Source: Calothrix sp. PCC 7103 (GTDB lineage Bacteria; Cyanobacteriota; Cyanobacteriia; Cyanobacteriales; Nostocaceae). Taken from it: DNA of 64,000 bases. A program made the translations under genes and the position numbers. A model generated the notes under the pieces. The model was not told the DNA's origin. It saw nothing but the letters and a program-made list of their open reading frames with translations, and made no database searches. The DNA lies in assembly GCF_000331305.1 (NCBI RefSeq), contig NZ_KB217480.1:216438-280437 (forward strand), given 5' to 3'. Of the stretch, positions 44,734 to 53,865 are shown in pieces (position 1 is the stretch's first letter; each line of letters opens with the position of its first letter).

Positions 44734-44752
44734 TGACAACAATTTGTTGTCA
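44734..44752. promoter_or_regulatory. 19-bp perfect palindrome upstream of the XRE gene
   Basis: TGACAACAATTTGTTGTCA: 9-bp arms around a central T, flanked by T-runs and two GGCGCCTGT copies. It is about 150 bases before the XRE start, a good operator candidate for XRE or CyRepA1 control. Confidence 0.5.
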
Positions 44753-44870
44753 TTTTTGGTGGGTAGGCGCCTGTATTTGTATGTACTAATTATCAGCTAA
44801 GGCAGAGGACAGGCGCCATATGTACTTGAATTTGGGATGTGAACACGATTACAGGCGCCTTAAATACCAT

Positions 44871-45356
44871 TCATGCGGCTTTTACACTTGTAATCTCTCT
44901 GTGACGTTGAATCATGAGGTCATTTATTTTAGCAGTTGGACTATCTTGGTAAGACGATTCAATATTTTGATAATCTTGGTCTACCAAATGATTTTTGCTT
45001 ATTTCTGTTAAAAAGTTAGCAAAATTAACCGCAGACTCTATATTTGGAAAGCCGAAGTTAATAAAGCTACTAGTCAAGCAATAATCTACACAATCTTTAC
45101 TAGGGTTAACGGGTAACACTTTATTCTGAAAAATATAGTCGATTACTTTTTGCATCCCCTCTTTGCTTAAATATTGGGCTTTAGCTCGTGCCGACATGGG
45201 GTCATATGATACAAGATAAGGAATTTTTTTACTTTGTGTTTGTACTAAATAGTTTTCCCCGTATAACTTAGTAGTTTCTCGAACTACAGAATTTGAACCG
45301 TAGTACACACCAAAGTTTTTATCTAGATTATACGGTATATCTTTCACTCTGAGCAT
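44871..45356 (-). CDS. Unknown 161-aa protein
   Basis: Reads MLRVKDIPYNLDKNFGVYYG..., central AKAQYLSKEGMQKVIDYIFQ, and a helical acidic end. No signal peptide, membrane helix or known motif. It is alone on its strand between the XRE/CyRepA1 group and the hsdS remnant. No clear ribosome binding site. It has no GGCGCC internally. Confidence 0.45.
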   Translation of the reverse strand: MLRVKDIPYNLDKNFGVYYGSNSVVRETTKLYGENYLVQTQSKKIPYLVSYDPMSARAKAQYLSKEGMQKVIDYIFQNKVLPVNPSKDCVDYCLTSSFINFGFPNIESAVNFANFLTEISKNHLVDQDYQNIESSYQDSPTAKINDLMIQRHREITSVKAA

Positions 45357-45798
45357 CGTCTCATTTACCCTTTATCGGCGCCGTTGTACAAATGTATTTT
45401 ATTTCAATTCAGTATTTGTAATCAAAATCTCTGTGCGTAAATTAGTAAGGTGCCAATGAGCAAACTAGTTATTTTGTATTTAAAGGCAGAAATCGTTTAG
45501 TTAATTAGGCACCTATTCGGTTATGTTAAGAGCGTATTTACTGGCGCCTTGCATAGGGGTAGGAGCATCATTAGAACAAAAAACCGGGATGAGCAGTGCT
45601 ACATGAATGCTACAAAGAAATTTAGTGACTGAAACCCTTGGTTTATCGTTAAGCAGTAAGTTGGCGATTTTTAAAGTGAGCTTCTACCATCCTCAATAAA
45701 ATCCTTATACATAAAGACTTTTAGGCTTAACCCGGTAATAGTTCCTGCCGTATACTCGCCCCTAACACTACCTATATAGTTTCTCCCAGAAGCGATAA
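45357..45798. other. Intergenic region, nothing recognised
   Basis: About 440 bases with GGCGCC at 45378 and 45543. No supported gene. It marks the left side of the defence island. Confidence 0.35.
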
Positions 45799-46026
45799 TT
45801 ATTCTAATTCCAATTCCATTTGTATCGCTTCCTTAAATGGTGTACTTTTATTACTGCGTTTAGTAGTGGCGCCAGTACTTTTCTCACTCTGCTTAGAAGA
45901 GGTGTCAGCACTTTTCTTACTACGCTTAGAGGTGGCGCCAGTATTTTTCTCTCGTTCCGCGCGGATGCGTTCGAGTAGCACTGATGCTGGTTCGTCGTTG
46001 GGGTCTTGGGGGACTAAGGCGCCGCG
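45799..46026 (-). pseudogene. Duplicated 3' end of hsdS
   Basis: Encodes RGALVPQDPNDEPASVLLER then a Lys/Ser-rich tail ending AIQMELELE, matching the end of hsdS at 47794-47955. The match stops sharply at GCGCCGCG (46026), after which sequence is unrelated. The tail has three 11-residue repeats (TGATSKRSKKS type), whereas the intact hsdS has one. It has no start codon of its own except an internal one. Together with the real hsdS end it brackets the HEPN gene. Confidence 0.8.
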
Positions 46027-46094
46027 TATGGTTTAATAGTAACTATAGACACCACCGAAGCTTATTTGCGATGTGCTGCATAAAATTGGGTAGC

Positions 46095-47528
46095 TCAACG
46101 ACTCCCAAAAAGTTTCATCTTTTCCTGCCACTCAGTGTAGGGAAAGAAGTTTTTTAAAAATGTAGCTCGAACTTTTGTTTTCTCTACATCCCAGGTTAGA
46201 ACACCTAGAATACATCGTTCCAATGTCCATTGAAGATGAGTTTTTGCACAAATTAATGCATCAAATTCTTCTTTTTCAAATCTTCCACCATGAATTAGTC
46301 TGTTTCTAACTTTAGTTAACGAATGTTTAACTTGGCTGCCTCCTAAAGGCCATAAATCACTTAAATCTATTTGATAAAAGCTGCAAAACGAATTAAACGC
46401 AGTTCCGAATGAAACACGATTAAGTTCTTGGACTTTCTCATAAATTACCTCCCTTTTTTCTTTATCGTCTTTGAAAGAGTCATGTTTCTTGATAAAAGCC
46501 TTTAGGTCTTTAGTAAATTGTTTCCAAGAATCATTATCTAGGTTATAGTTTAAATTACACATATCTCTATAACCGTTCACGAGATTTTCTATAGCTGCGT
46601 AATAGCTTAAATATTCGCTCTCTACTGTTAAATTACCGTGATATGCAGCCTTGCTAATAGCATCGAATAAATATTTTTTAAATGGGCATTGTTTTGCAAT
46701 AAAGTATGATTTTTCAATAAAATCATCAAAATAAGCTATATCAACTAAAGTTTCATTAATTGAATGTTGAAAGTTTTCTTCTGGAATAGATATATCTCCT
46801 CTATAAAACTCTATTATTTCTCCATTGTTAAAGCCCATATAACCATAGCATACAATTCTTCTACGCTCTGAAAATGACACCATTTTAAGAAATAAGTCTA
46901 TTTCAGGAAAAAGATTCTCACCAATCTCATATTCTGTAATTCCATTAAATTCAGCTGCTAGAATAGACTCTGAGATTCTGACATTTTTACGTTCTGAGTC
47001 CTTGGAGTAAAAATGATAATCGATAAAATTGAATCTTAAACTATCTTGTATTTCAAAATTCTTACTGAAAACGCTCTCGATAGACACATTACCATTGTAA
47101 TGCTTCTCAACTATATACCTTGGAGCAAGCTGAGTACTTTGAGTTAACCAAAAGAAATAGTTTTTTATTTGCTCCTCTTCATTACTTGATTCAAAAAAGC
47201 GTTTTATTTTCAGATTTACTGGTTCTGCTGTTAAAACTGTAGTTCCTTGTTGAGGAGACGAATAAGATGTAACTGTGCTTATCTTGTAAACTTTCTCAGA
47301 TAAAATAAGAGATTCTAAATTATCATTTAAATCTAAAATTTTTGCTTCTAATGCAAATGTGAAAGGAATTATAAATGGAGTTTTATCACTGGTATTAAAA
47401 TGAGCTTGAAGAATTACTTTTTCATTTTGAATTTTAGGAAACACTATTTCGCAGTAGATTTCATCTAGTCTTTCTTCCTCAAATATAAAGCTGCCATTGA
47501 ATTTTAAGTTTTCTTTTTTCATAGCCAA
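46095..47528 (-). CDS. HEPN-domain protein (ApeA-like), candidate RNase effector
   Basis: A 477-residue protein. Residues 1-300 form a β-rich domain resembling ApeA-type N-terminal regions (FNGSFIFEEERLDEIYCEIV). The C-terminal 160 residues are helical with KVRNRLIHGG near residue 420, the R-x4-H catalytic motif of HEPN RNases. HEPN effectors degrade RNA on phage infection in many defence systems. It lies inside the type I restriction locus, between hsdS and a duplicate of its 3' end, and contains no GGCGCC, so it is probably recent cargo. ApeA resemblance is tentative; the HEPN motif is clear. Confidence 0.65.
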   Translation of the reverse strand: MAMKKENLKFNGSFIFEEERLDEIYCEIVFPKIQNEKVILQAHFNTSDKTPFIIPFTFALEAKILDLNDNLESLILSEKVYKISTVTSYSSPQQGTTVLTAEPVNLKIKRFFESSNEEEQIKNYFFWLTQSTQLAPRYIVEKHYNGNVSIESVFSKNFEIQDSLRFNFIDYHFYSKDSERKNVRISESILAAEFNGITEYEIGENLFPEIDLFLKMVSFSERRRIVCYGYMGFNNGEIIEFYRGDISIPEENFQHSINETLVDIAYFDDFIEKSYFIAKQCPFKKYLFDAISKAAYHGNLTVESEYLSYYAAIENLVNGYRDMCNLNYNLDNDSWKQFTKDLKAFIKKHDSFKDDKEKREVIYEKVQELNRVSFGTAFNSFCSFYQIDLSDLWPLGGSQVKHSLTKVRNRLIHGGRFEKEEFDALICAKTHLQWTLERCILGVLTWDVEKTKVRATFLKNFFPYTEWQEKMKLFGSR

Positions 47529-47793
47529 ATATGATTTATTGTTATCTTAATTGTAACCATTATTCATGAGTTGTAATTTTGCAACAAGCTCAGAGGAAAC
47601 AAAGAACCTATTGCTATAAGACCGAGATATGTATATTCTCTGCAAGATATTTATTATATTAAAGCCAAAGCAACCATCTTCAGCAGCAGCAAATCAAGCC
47701 AATTCATCGCCCGGACAGCAGGTTTTTTATCTGGCTCAATATTAAAAGGGCATAAAGAGTCATATTTATAGTGTACCCATGAGATTATGGGAT

Positions 47794-48561
47794 TTATTCT
47801 AATTCCAGCTCCATTTGTATAGACTCTTTAACAGGTTTACTTTTTTTACTACGCTTGGAAGTGGCGCCAGTATTTTTCTCTCGTTCCGCGTGGATACGTT
47901 CGAGTAACACTGATGCGGGTTCGTCGTTGGGGTCTTGAGGGACTAAGGCGCCGCGAAAAGCTGCTGCGAGTACTGATTGGCGAAATTGGTCTAACAGTGC
48001 GGGAATTGTTGATAATGAATCCTTGACGCGCGCGGTTCTTGCTTTTAGTGATTCTATTTTGGTTACTAGGCGCCGTTGCTCGTTGAGTGGTGCGAGGGGC
48101 GCTGGTGCTTTTCCTAAGCGACTTTTATTAAGAATTGATGCATTTACTGTAGCAGAGGCATTAGAAATTACCCAAGGTTTTATAAAGTATTTTGACCAGT
48201 AATAAAGAAACTTTGGAAATATAAATTCTAGTGGTAATAAAGCATTTAATTGTTGATTGATAACAGAAGATTGGTTTAAAATACCTACTTTACCTACAGT
48301 TCCAATACACACAATAAGAATACTATCTTTAGGTAATATTCTCGCTTTTTTTGCACCTAATAATGTTAATGTACGTTGAGAAACTCGAATGTTACCTTCA
48401 GGTGCTATTTCAGACGGAGTTACAAAAGGAATTTCTCCATTCCAGTAATCTTCTACAATGGTGGATGGTGTTTTACCCGTAACTAACACAGCTATAGTTT
48501 CTAAATTAGTCCATATCCACCCATTTGGTAATTCCGGTAAATCATCTTTATCTTCCGTCAA
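47794..48561 (-). CDS. hsdS: Type I restriction specificity subunit HsdS, single-TRD form
   Basis: A 255-residue HsdS with one target-recognition domain: PELPNGWIWTNLETIAVLVT, NGEIPFVTPSEIAPEG, then the conserved coiled-coil spacer LNEQRRLVTKIESLKARTAR and QFRQSVLAAAFRGALVPQDP. Usual HsdS proteins have two TRDs (400-450 aa), so this half-size form would need to dimerise or has lost a domain. A TTG at 48561, preceded by GGAGG, is the likely start; another TTG is at 48576. It ends in a Lys/Ser-rich tail. The hsdM and hsdR genes are on the same strand upstream. Confidence 0.82.
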   Translation of the reverse strand: MTEDKDDLPELPNGWIWTNLETIAVLVTGKTPSTIVEDYWNGEIPFVTPSEIAPEGNIRVSQRTLTLLGAKKARILPKDSILIVCIGTVGKVGILNQSSVINQQLNALLPLEFIFPKFLYYWSKYFIKPWVISNASATVNASILNKSRLGKAPAPLAPLNEQRRLVTKIESLKARTARVKDSLSTIPALLDQFRQSVLAAAFRGALVPQDPNDEPASVLLERIHAEREKNTGATSKRSKKSKPVKESIQMELELE

Positions 48562-48620
48562 CTCTCTTCCTCCCAATCTTTAATTCGTAATTCATTAACT
48601 CAATTAAATTCCCGCACGTT

Positions 48621-49091
48621 ATACGTTACCACCTTTGAACTGAGCGACACCTGGGAAGAATACATCGAAGCATATTTAATACCAAGGTCATTCGTCACAA
48701 TACCAGATATTTTACTCAACTGCCTGCAAATCCCAATCGGTCAACAAAAAAAGCTGACCAAATGCGTGTCGCTGACATCCTCAAGCGCATGGGTTGGATG
48801 AAAAAGGATTTACGCTCTTGAGATCAAAGGAAAGGTTGGGCAAAACCACAGGTGGTGGACAAGGAAAAGGGGCAGGTAGGGGATAAGGTGGAGGACAATA
48901 AAACCCTTATAAAACAAGACTTACAAGAAATGTCCCCCACTCCCCCCACCTCTTCTCAACAAAACAATTCAACTTCAGAAAATAATAATCAAATACAAAA
49001 CCCAAAAATAGAGATACAAGATTCTATTCATGGTAGGCAGGTAGAGGACAATACAAACCCAATAGCTGAAAGCCAGTCAGGGAAAGGATAA
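48621..49091 (+). pseudogene. 3' remnant of a VapE/primase-like gene
   Basis: The frame DTWEEYIEAYLIPRSFVTIP, then DILLNCLQIPIGQQKK, continues after a one-base slip in an A-run (near 48750) as ADQMRVADILKRMGWMKKDL, the ending known from cyanobacterial virulence-associated-E proteins. A polar tail of such proteins follows (48852-49091, KEKGQVGDKVEDNKTLIKQD). The N-terminal catalytic part is absent. It lies divergent to hsdS. Confidence 0.55.
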
Positions 49092-49132
49092 GAGTCGCCA
49101 CCACCATGCGTGTCCCCTACCGTCATGGCGCC

Positions 49133-49258
49133 TTATATATATAAACAAAAAACCTAACTTCTACTTGAAAGACGCTGGCGCCAGATTATGTCATTTTTAA
49201 CCAATTCCCATTTTTGATTACGCGGAGACTTCCCAAGATTAACTTTGACTACCTTGTT
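49133..49258 (-). pseudogene. Duplicated 3' end of hsp20 and flanking DNA
   Basis: ATATAAACAAAAAACC...CTACTTGA, GATTATGTCAT, AACCAATT and AACTTTGACTACCTTG repeat in the same order at 50588-50712, which is the 3' end of hsp20 and its downstream sequence. It brackets the DUF6615 gene together with the real hsp20 end. Confidence 0.75.
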
Positions 49259-49491
49259 CAAATTTGCTAACTACTTCCCACCCAACTATTTACTATTAAC
49301 TCTTAACTATAAGCTTGATTAGGGTACTTTTGCACTGAAATAAATAACTTTCTATAGATAAAAATAATGTAGTATCTGTATACTAAGTAAATACTCATGA
49401 TTTAACTCTATTAGTCAGGTGTGCAAAATATATGCCTGCTAGGTAGTTAGTTTTGAGTATTGCCATGTCGTAACCCTACTTTTGTATAAAT
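49259..49491. other. Leader region of the DUF6615 gene
   Basis: AT-rich, no GGCGCC. Probable promoter region of the following gene; no definite -35/-10 assigned. Confidence 0.3.
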
Positions 49492-50385
49492 ATGTTGGAT
49501 CTCTGTCAAACATTTAGACATCTAGCTACTAATACCTGGGACAAATTATCACAAGCAAAAAGTACTCGTATGCAGATTAGAGAACAGACTTTTACAGACG
49601 ATAATTTGCTTCAACTAGCGGTACGCCATCCAAATAATGTTTTTGTTAGAACTTTTACTAACAGAGAAGAGTCTCAAAATGGTGCAGATTGGGAATTATG
49701 GATTACACATAATAATCTTTGGATGGGTTTTAGAATACAAGACAAAGTTATTAATTTACGTACTGATAAATATGAGTGTTTACATTATGAAAGCAAGAGT
49801 AAAAATCATAAAGGATATCAATGTGATACTTTGATAAAACAAGCTCTAAATTCAAATCTTATTCCACTATACTGTCTTTATACTTATTGGAAATGGGAAG
49901 ATTATCAGGATGCTTATTTTAATTATTTTTACTATCGCTATCCGGTAAGAGATATAGCTAATTATGGATGTTCTTTATTGAGTCCTTTTACAGTATTTTT
50001 TCTACAATATATGCCTGAAAAAATTAATAATCATATTAAAACATTAATGCCATTCATCTTACCTTGGAATGAATTATTTTGTCCTCATGTAGCTTTTAAA
50101 GAACAGTTAATTCAAGTTAATATGGTTGAAAATTCTATTTTTATAGCTAAGATATTATTTGATAAAAATCATATGATTAAACTTGATATCCTAAAAAATA
50201 TTAATGAAGATAAAGAAAGTTTTAATAAGACTTTTAATACCTATTTTGAGAAGCTAATAAATACTACATATTATCGGGACCCACCTAGATATATTCAAGA
50301 TATACTAAACGGTCGTGATATAAATGACGACGATACAAATGATGAACGTGATGTACGACATATAGCTATTGTTAAATATGATTAA
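49492..50385 (+). CDS. DUF6615-type protein, possible nuclease
   Basis: A 297-residue protein. The N-terminal 130 residues carry the DUF6615 pattern: NREESQNGADWELWITHNNL, then WMGFRIQDKVINLRTDKYEC and LIKQALNSNLIPLYCLYTYW. The E...GADWE......Q-x-K arrangement resembles a PD-(D/E)XK nuclease core; here the usual QAK is QDK. It is probably a DNA- or RNA-targeting defence protein, by context. It is a plus-strand gene between two copies of the hsp20 3' end. It has no GGCGCC and is very AT-rich, both consistent with recent arrival. Confidence 0.65.
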   Translation: MLDLCQTFRHLATNTWDKLSQAKSTRMQIREQTFTDDNLLQLAVRHPNNVFVRTFTNREESQNGADWELWITHNNLWMGFRIQDKVINLRTDKYECLHYESKSKNHKGYQCDTLIKQALNSNLIPLYCLYTYWKWEDYQDAYFNYFYYRYPVRDIANYGCSLLSPFTVFFLQYMPEKINNHIKTLMPFILPWNELFCPHVAFKEQLIQVNMVENSIFIAKILFDKNHMIKLDILKNINEDKESFNKTFNTYFEKLINTTYYRDPPRYIQDILNGRDINDDDTNDERDVRHIAIVKYD

Positions 50386-50409
50386 TAGTACAGGTCGCAT
50401 ATAAAAATA

Positions 50410-50438
50410 AACCTCTACCATTGCTGATGATAGAGGTT
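50410..50438 (+). terminator. Terminator after the DUF6615 gene
   Basis: AACCTCTA (50410-50417) pairs with TAGAGGTT (50431-50438) across a 13-base loop, 25 bases after the stop. A-rich before and T-rich after. Confidence 0.6.
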
Positions 50439-50670
50439 ATTTGCAGTTTAGATTTTGATTTTTGAGTTAGGCATTGGGTCATAATCTAACTCGTAGCGTT
50501 CGGCTGTAGTTGATTTACCTAGACCTGCTTATGTGTTTTATCGTGCCATAAAATATCGGCAACATTAAAACGTTTACGTTTAGGTGCCGAATATATAAAC
50601 AAAAAACCCAGCCTCTACTTGAGACCAGGCGCCACAGATTATGTCATATTCAACCAATTACAATTAATAA

Positions 50671-51099
50671 TTACGCAGCGTTTTCCCCAAGGTTAACTTT
50701 GACTACCTTGGTTTTTTCAGCTTCGCTCTTAGGTAATGTCAAGTTTAAAATGCCGTCTTTGTATTCTGCTGTTACGGCAATGTTTTGAATGCGCGCGCGT
50801 AGAGGAATTACACGTTGGAACTTGCCGTAGTAAAATTCGCTTCTGGTTCTGCCGTTTTCTTCAGTCTTACTTTCTGTCTTACGTTCAGCAACAACCTTAA
50901 CTGCGTTTTCGGTAACTTCAATATCTACATCTTTGGCATCAACACCAGGAAGCTCTAGTTTTAGATGTACTGCTTCGTCAGTTTCATGTAATTCAGCAGC
51001 AGGAGTTCTAAATGTAGGCGCCTGCATATCTTGAAATAATGAATCTAGTTGACGAGTAACTGCGTTCATTTCTTCCCAAGGGTTATAACGTGCTAACAT
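50671..51099 (-). CDS. Small heat-shock protein Hsp20 (α-crystallin domain)
   Basis: A 142-residue sHsp from the ATG at 51099, which AAGGAG precedes by about 10 bases; an upstream in-frame ATG at 51156 lacks a site. It starts MLARYNPWEEMNAVTRQLDS, and the α-crystallin domain spans residues about 37-135 with VHLKLELPGVDAKDVDIEVT and the signature YKDGILNLTLPKSE. It forms oligomers that hold unfolding proteins. A duplicated fragment of its 3' end lies 1.4 kb away. Probably heat- or stress-induced; no control element was identified. Confidence 0.92.
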   Translation of the reverse strand: MLARYNPWEEMNAVTRQLDSLFQDMQAPTFRTPAAELHETDEAVHLKLELPGVDAKDVDIEVTENAVKVVAERKTESKTEENGRTRSEFYYGKFQRVIPLRARIQNIAVTAEYKDGILNLTLPKSEAEKTKVVKVNLGENAA

Positions 51100-51343
51100 T
51101 TTGGTTTGCTCCTTTCCAAGTAAGTATTGATTAATTCGTTCTGTATATCGTTTCATATGTTCTTATAGTAATAAAGCTTGAAATGCTTGCAAATACGGTT
51201 TATATCACTTTTATATTAATGAAAACCGACCATTATTAATGGCATATTTAGAAGTAGTGTTAATACGATAAATTAAGGTACGGTAAACTCAACACCACCT
51301 GAGAAACGGCGCCGACGTTAGTTCATTCTTTATATTGAGAGAT

Positions 51344-51961
51344 TTACTGACCTGCTCTAAATATCTGTTCTGGAGTCAAGTTTAAATCTGGGAAGGTAGG
51401 GGATATGATACGCTCCGAACCCCGAAACTGAGTAACTTGATACTCACCGTCGATTAACTGGTAAAGTGAGAAAGTAGGTTGTTTAGGATTACCAATAAAC
51501 TTCCTTGCTCCTAACGCTGCATAGTCGGCAACCCAATATTCAGGGATACCCATTTCCTCATAGTCAGCAAGTTTGAGATAATAATCATCACGCCAATTGG
51601 TACTAACAACCTCAATTACCAAAGGAATTGATGTACCTTTAGTTACAGTGGAATACTTCTCCCAAAGGGGTTCTGAAGCTAAAGCATCGTCATTTAATAC
51701 CAATACATCTGGAAAATAACCTGATTCTCTTTGTGGTGGTTTTACTATTGCTTGGTTAGGAATAAAATAGGGAAGTTCTAATCTACTAAACTCTACAGTT
51801 ACCTTAGCAGATAAATATCCTTTTACTCTTTCATGCTTCCCTGTAGGCTGTGACATTTCTATTATTTCCCCATTGTGCAGTTCGTAGCGTGACCCAGAGT
51901 TTTCTGGTATCCATGTAATAAACTCGTCAAAGGTAACTATTTTTGGTAAAGCTTGGGTCAT
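51344..51961 (-). CDS. Uma2-family endonuclease-like protein (DUF820)
   Basis: A 205-residue protein with the Uma2 PD-(D/E)XK fold: FDEFITWIPENSGSRYELHN, GYFPDVLVLNDD (catalytic Asp), IPLVIEVVSTNWRDDY (Glu...), and KLADYEEMGIPEYWVADYAA. Cyanobacteria carry many copies, often near transposons; their role is not established. Here it stands between hsp20 and hsdM on the same strand. It contains no GGCGCC. The start at 51961 (MTQALPKIVTFDE) matches the family. Confidence 0.88.
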   Translation of the reverse strand: MTQALPKIVTFDEFITWIPENSGSRYELHNGEIIEMSQPTGKHERVKGYLSAKVTVEFSRLELPYFIPNQAIVKPPQRESGYFPDVLVLNDDALASEPLWEKYSTVTKGTSIPLVIEVVSTNWRDDYYLKLADYEEMGIPEYWVADYAALGARKFIGNPKQPTFSLYQLIDGEYQVTQFRGSERIISPTFPDLNLTPEQIFRAGQ

Positions 51962-51989
51962 AAGGTTTTAATTATATCTGGATTTACCT

Positions 51990-53447
51990 TCATTCTAATA
52001 ACGCTTCTGTCTCCGCTTCCGTCTCTGGGTCTCCCTCCAACAGCAGCATCAACGCTTGCATCTCATCCATTGCAGTTTGCAGCTTCGTCATTATCTCAGC
52101 TGCAATAATTTCCGGTTCGGGTAAATTATCCCCTGACTGTAAACTTTCGTCACGTAACCACGTAATATCTAAGTTCTCTCCCCGTTTAGATATTTCCTCA
52201 CGAGAAAACTGGCGCCATCTTCCACTTTCCCCTTCATCCATACGCGCGCTGTTACCATTGGGGTGATCACCATAAGCTTCTTCAAAGGGTTTAAAATGCT
52301 CTTTGGTTAAAGGTGTGCGTTTACCAAAAGCTGGCATGTTGGTACGCATGTCATAGAACCATACTGCTTTTGTATTACCCTTATCACTGGCGCCACGTTG
52401 GAAGAAAAGCACATTTGTTTTAACACCTTGGGCGTAAAATATCCCTGTAGGCAGTCTTAATATAGTGTGCAGGTTGCATTTATCCATTAAGTCAGCGCGG
52501 ATGTTACGACCTTGCCCATCCTCAAATAAAACGTTATCAGGTAATACAACTGCCGCGCGTCCTCCAGGTTTCAACCCTCTATATATATGTTGTAGAAACG
52601 CTAATTGTTTGTTACTAGTAGGAAATGTAAAATCATCGCGCGTTGGTAAACCACCACCTTTCTTTGTACCGAACGGTGGGTTAGTTAAAATTACATCCGC
52701 TTTGGGTAGTTGTTGCCCGTCACTAGATAACGTGTCACCCAAAGAAACTTCGCTTTCAATGCCATGTAATAACATATTCATCAGTAACAACCGATGAGCA
52801 TCCTGTACTAATTCAATCCCGTAAAAAGCTTGATAGCGTTGGAAAGATTGTTCTGCTTCGGTAAGGTCAAATAAATCATCTGTGTGACGTTTTATATACC
52901 TATCACTAGCAATTAGGAACCCGCCGGTTCCTGCGGCTGGGTCCTGTATCATTTCTCCTGCCTGGGGTTTGATTAATTCCACCATGCAATCGATGAGAGG
53001 ACGCGGTGTAAAATATTGTCCGGCGCCAGACTTTTTCTCAGATGCGTTTCTTTCTAATAAATCTTCGTATAAATCACCTAAACCCTCTTCTTTAGCTGAG
53101 TACCAGTCCAACTCATCAATACTCGTTACCAACTTTTTAAGAATACGCGGTTGTTTTAGTGCAGTTTGGGAATTAACGAATATGTTTTGTACACGTTGTG
53201 AACCATTGGTGCCAAGTTGTAAAAGTAGCGCGCGGTAAAAGTTAAGTTGCTCAATACCGTCTTTAGATACCAAGTCACTCCAGCGGTATCCTTCGGGAAG
53301 CTGTGTGTCAGTGTTTGTTTCCTGTGCCATTTTGAGAAACAGCAGGTAGGTTAGCTCTGTAACGTACTGTAGGTAAGTAATACCGTCGTCCCGTAAGACG
53401 TGGCAGAGGTTCCACAGCTTTTGTCCAATGTCGTTAGTCGCGTTCAA
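51990..53447 (-). CDS. hsdM: Type I restriction-modification methyltransferase HsdM
   Basis: The frame is open from 53585, but homology to HsdM starts at NDIGQKLWNLCHVLRDDGIT, so the TTG at 53447 is the best start (485 aa). N-terminal helical HsdM_N domain, then the N6-adenine methyltransferase core with SAM motif DPAAGTGGF (about residues 169-177) and catalytic NPPF (about 256-259), preceded by GAGQYFTPRPLIDCMVEL. It modifies the site read by HsdS using SAM. It pairs with hsdS (48.5 kb) and hsdR (60.3 kb); the three are unusually far apart because of inserted genes. Confidence 0.88.
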   Translation of the reverse strand: MNATNDIGQKLWNLCHVLRDDGITYLQYVTELTYLLFLKMAQETNTDTQLPEGYRWSDLVSKDGIEQLNFYRALLLQLGTNGSQRVQNIFVNSQTALKQPRILKKLVTSIDELDWYSAKEEGLGDLYEDLLERNASEKKSGAGQYFTPRPLIDCMVELIKPQAGEMIQDPAAGTGGFLIASDRYIKRHTDDLFDLTEAEQSFQRYQAFYGIELVQDAHRLLLMNMLLHGIESEVSLGDTLSSDGQQLPKADVILTNPPFGTKKGGGLPTRDDFTFPTSNKQLAFLQHIYRGLKPGGRAAVVLPDNVLFEDGQGRNIRADLMDKCNLHTILRLPTGIFYAQGVKTNVLFFQRGASDKGNTKAVWFYDMRTNMPAFGKRTPLTKEHFKPFEEAYGDHPNGNSARMDEGESGRWRQFSREEISKRGENLDITWLRDESLQSGDNLPEPEIIAAEIMTKLQTAMDEMQALMLLLEGDPETEAETEALLE

Positions 53448-53591
53448 GTTAGCTTTTATATATATGTCAAAGGCATTATTCTTACATATTTGTGTCACTG
53501 TTAACAAACTTGTGCATTTCTCGAAACAAATCGGAGATTTTTGTAATGATAGTGATTGGTAGTAAAAACTTGTGCCCTTAAACAAAACACT

Positions 53592-53864
53592 ATGACGACT
53601 AATTTACCTATTAAATTAGAACATTTACCCAATAATTTACCCTTAGACGGCGCCGTTCGCATTGAATTAGTCGAAGGTGTACCGATTTTCCGCGCTTCTG
53701 CTAGTGTAATAGAACGTATTGAAACTTTAATAGCGCGCGGTCGTGAGTCTTCCCTAACAGAGGATGAAGAAAACGAATTAGATGGGTATGAAGAATTAGA
53801 CGATTATTTAAGCTTAGTTAACCGTATAATACGCAATATGTCACTAAATCCCAATCAAAGTTAA
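53592..53864 (+). CDS. Small conserved protein ahead of an HNH gene (90 aa)
   Basis: Starts at the ATG at 53592 (MTTNLPIKLEHLPNNLPLDG). The protein is acidic and helical at the C terminus (SLTEDEENELDGYEELDDYL), with an N-terminal VRIELVEGVPIFRASASV block. Small proteins of this shape commonly precede cyanobacterial HNH genes, and an antitoxin or chaperone-like role is possible. The HNH gene starts one base after its stop. Confidence 0.6.
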   Translation: MTTNLPIKLEHLPNNLPLDGAVRIELVEGVPIFRASASVIERIETLIARGRESSLTEDEENELDGYEELDDYLSLVNRIIRNMSLNPNQS

Positions 53865-53865
53865 A

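Noticed and set aside
44650..44870. Iteron-like origin near CyRepA1
   Set aside because: Six GGCGCC copies lie close together here, but the surrounding bases differ and the palindrome is common across the window, so there is no iteron array I can defend.
50450..50590. Minus-strand scrap reading STTAERYELDYDPMP
   Set aside because: Looks like an eroded coding fragment, but it is too short and broken to name; left unannotated.
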